Source: Singulisphaera sp. GP187 (lineage in GTDB: Bacteria; Planctomycetota; Planctomycetia; Isosphaerales; Isosphaeraceae). Taken from it: DNA of 64,000 nt. The stretch lies in contig NZ_FSRB01000003.1 of assembly GCF_900129635.1 (NCBI RefSeq), positions 744,001-808,000 of the forward strand, in the 5' to 3' direction. The notes beneath the pieces are model-generated. The model was not told where the DNA came from. It saw only the letters and a program-made list of their open reading frames with translations, and did not search any database. The position numbers and the translations under genes were made by a program. Every line of letters starts with the position of its first letter. Position 1 is the first letter of the stretch. This document shows positions 63,918 to 64,000 of the stretch, piece by piece.

Positions 63918-64000
63918 GTCCGGTCCACCCCGGTCATCCCCCGGGTTCGTGAGCCAAGGCGCGCCGGGCCAGGACTCGAGGTGCTCCTTGCAAGGCCGGC
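63918..64000. other. End of window, non-coding
   Basis: 83 bp after the last gene; nothing recognised. Confidence 0.4.

Overview
The window is a high-GC chromosomal stretch of a Planctomycetes bacterium, most likely of the family Isosphaeraceae. The evidence is a set of protein families typical of that phylum: DUF1559 pilin-like proteins with an N-terminal methylation helix, paired DUF1592 (cytochrome c-containing) and DUF1552 secreted proteins, a serine/threonine kinase with the planctomycete N-terminal domain, a PEP-CTERM protein, a surface protein opening with a planctomycete LERLEGRELM-type export motif, and a futalosine-pathway MqnE. The species assignment is inference; no rRNA or tRNA gene was found in the window.

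Layout. 1-12 kb: secreted and membrane proteins (acyltransferase 3, DUF885 protein, CvpA-like protein, a large multi-span membrane protein), then housekeeping genes glyA, a small unknown gene, prfB (with a +1 programmed frameshift) and, divergently, gluQRS. 12-19 kb: PEP-CTERM protein, MFS transporter, and a giant kinase-ATPase-TPR signalling protein whose reading frame is broken at a run of seven C. 19-24 kb: an operon of DUF1592, DUF1552 and ankyrin-repeat secreted proteins. 24-33 kb: amino-acid permease, LPG-synthase-like membrane protein, histidine genes (hisD, a GNAT acetyltransferase, hisC, hisB) interrupted by a lone DUF1559 gene on the other strand, and a threonine aldolase. 33-39 kb: MlaE/MlaD lipid-transport genes without an ATPase gene, a FlgM-like anti-sigma factor with a textbook terminator, and a PilB/GspE-type ATPase with a secreted partner. 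39-49 kb: a HigBA-type toxin-antitoxin pair, a Fur-family regulator, a phosphodiesterase, a methyltransferase, mqnE, proS with an overlapping small membrane protein, and a CARDB surface protein.

49-64 kb is accessory in character: a VapBC pair, a second DUF1592/DUF1552 pair followed by a DUF1559 protein and a lipoprotein, a serine hydrolase with a DUF1048/PadR operon whose promoter carries operator-like dyads, decayed fragments of a DeoR regulator and an FMN alpha-hydroxy-acid oxidase, nested inverted repeats, a 107-bp direct repeat, a four-unit LTxxQ (Spy/CpxP-like) periplasmic protein, and a YncE-type beta-propeller fused to a phosphoesterase that ends in a run of aspartates.

Points most worth a second look are the prfB frameshift, the interrupted kinase gene, the two paralogous DUF1592/DUF1552 modules, and a family of structured repeats (28.8, 36.8, 45.2, 48.8, 56.2, 58.4, 59.0/61.1 kb), one of which lies inside a coding sequence. 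I did not find a clearly new defence or biosynthetic system; functions of the DUF1592/DUF1552/ankyrin operon are unknown and it is the best candidate for undescribed biology here.
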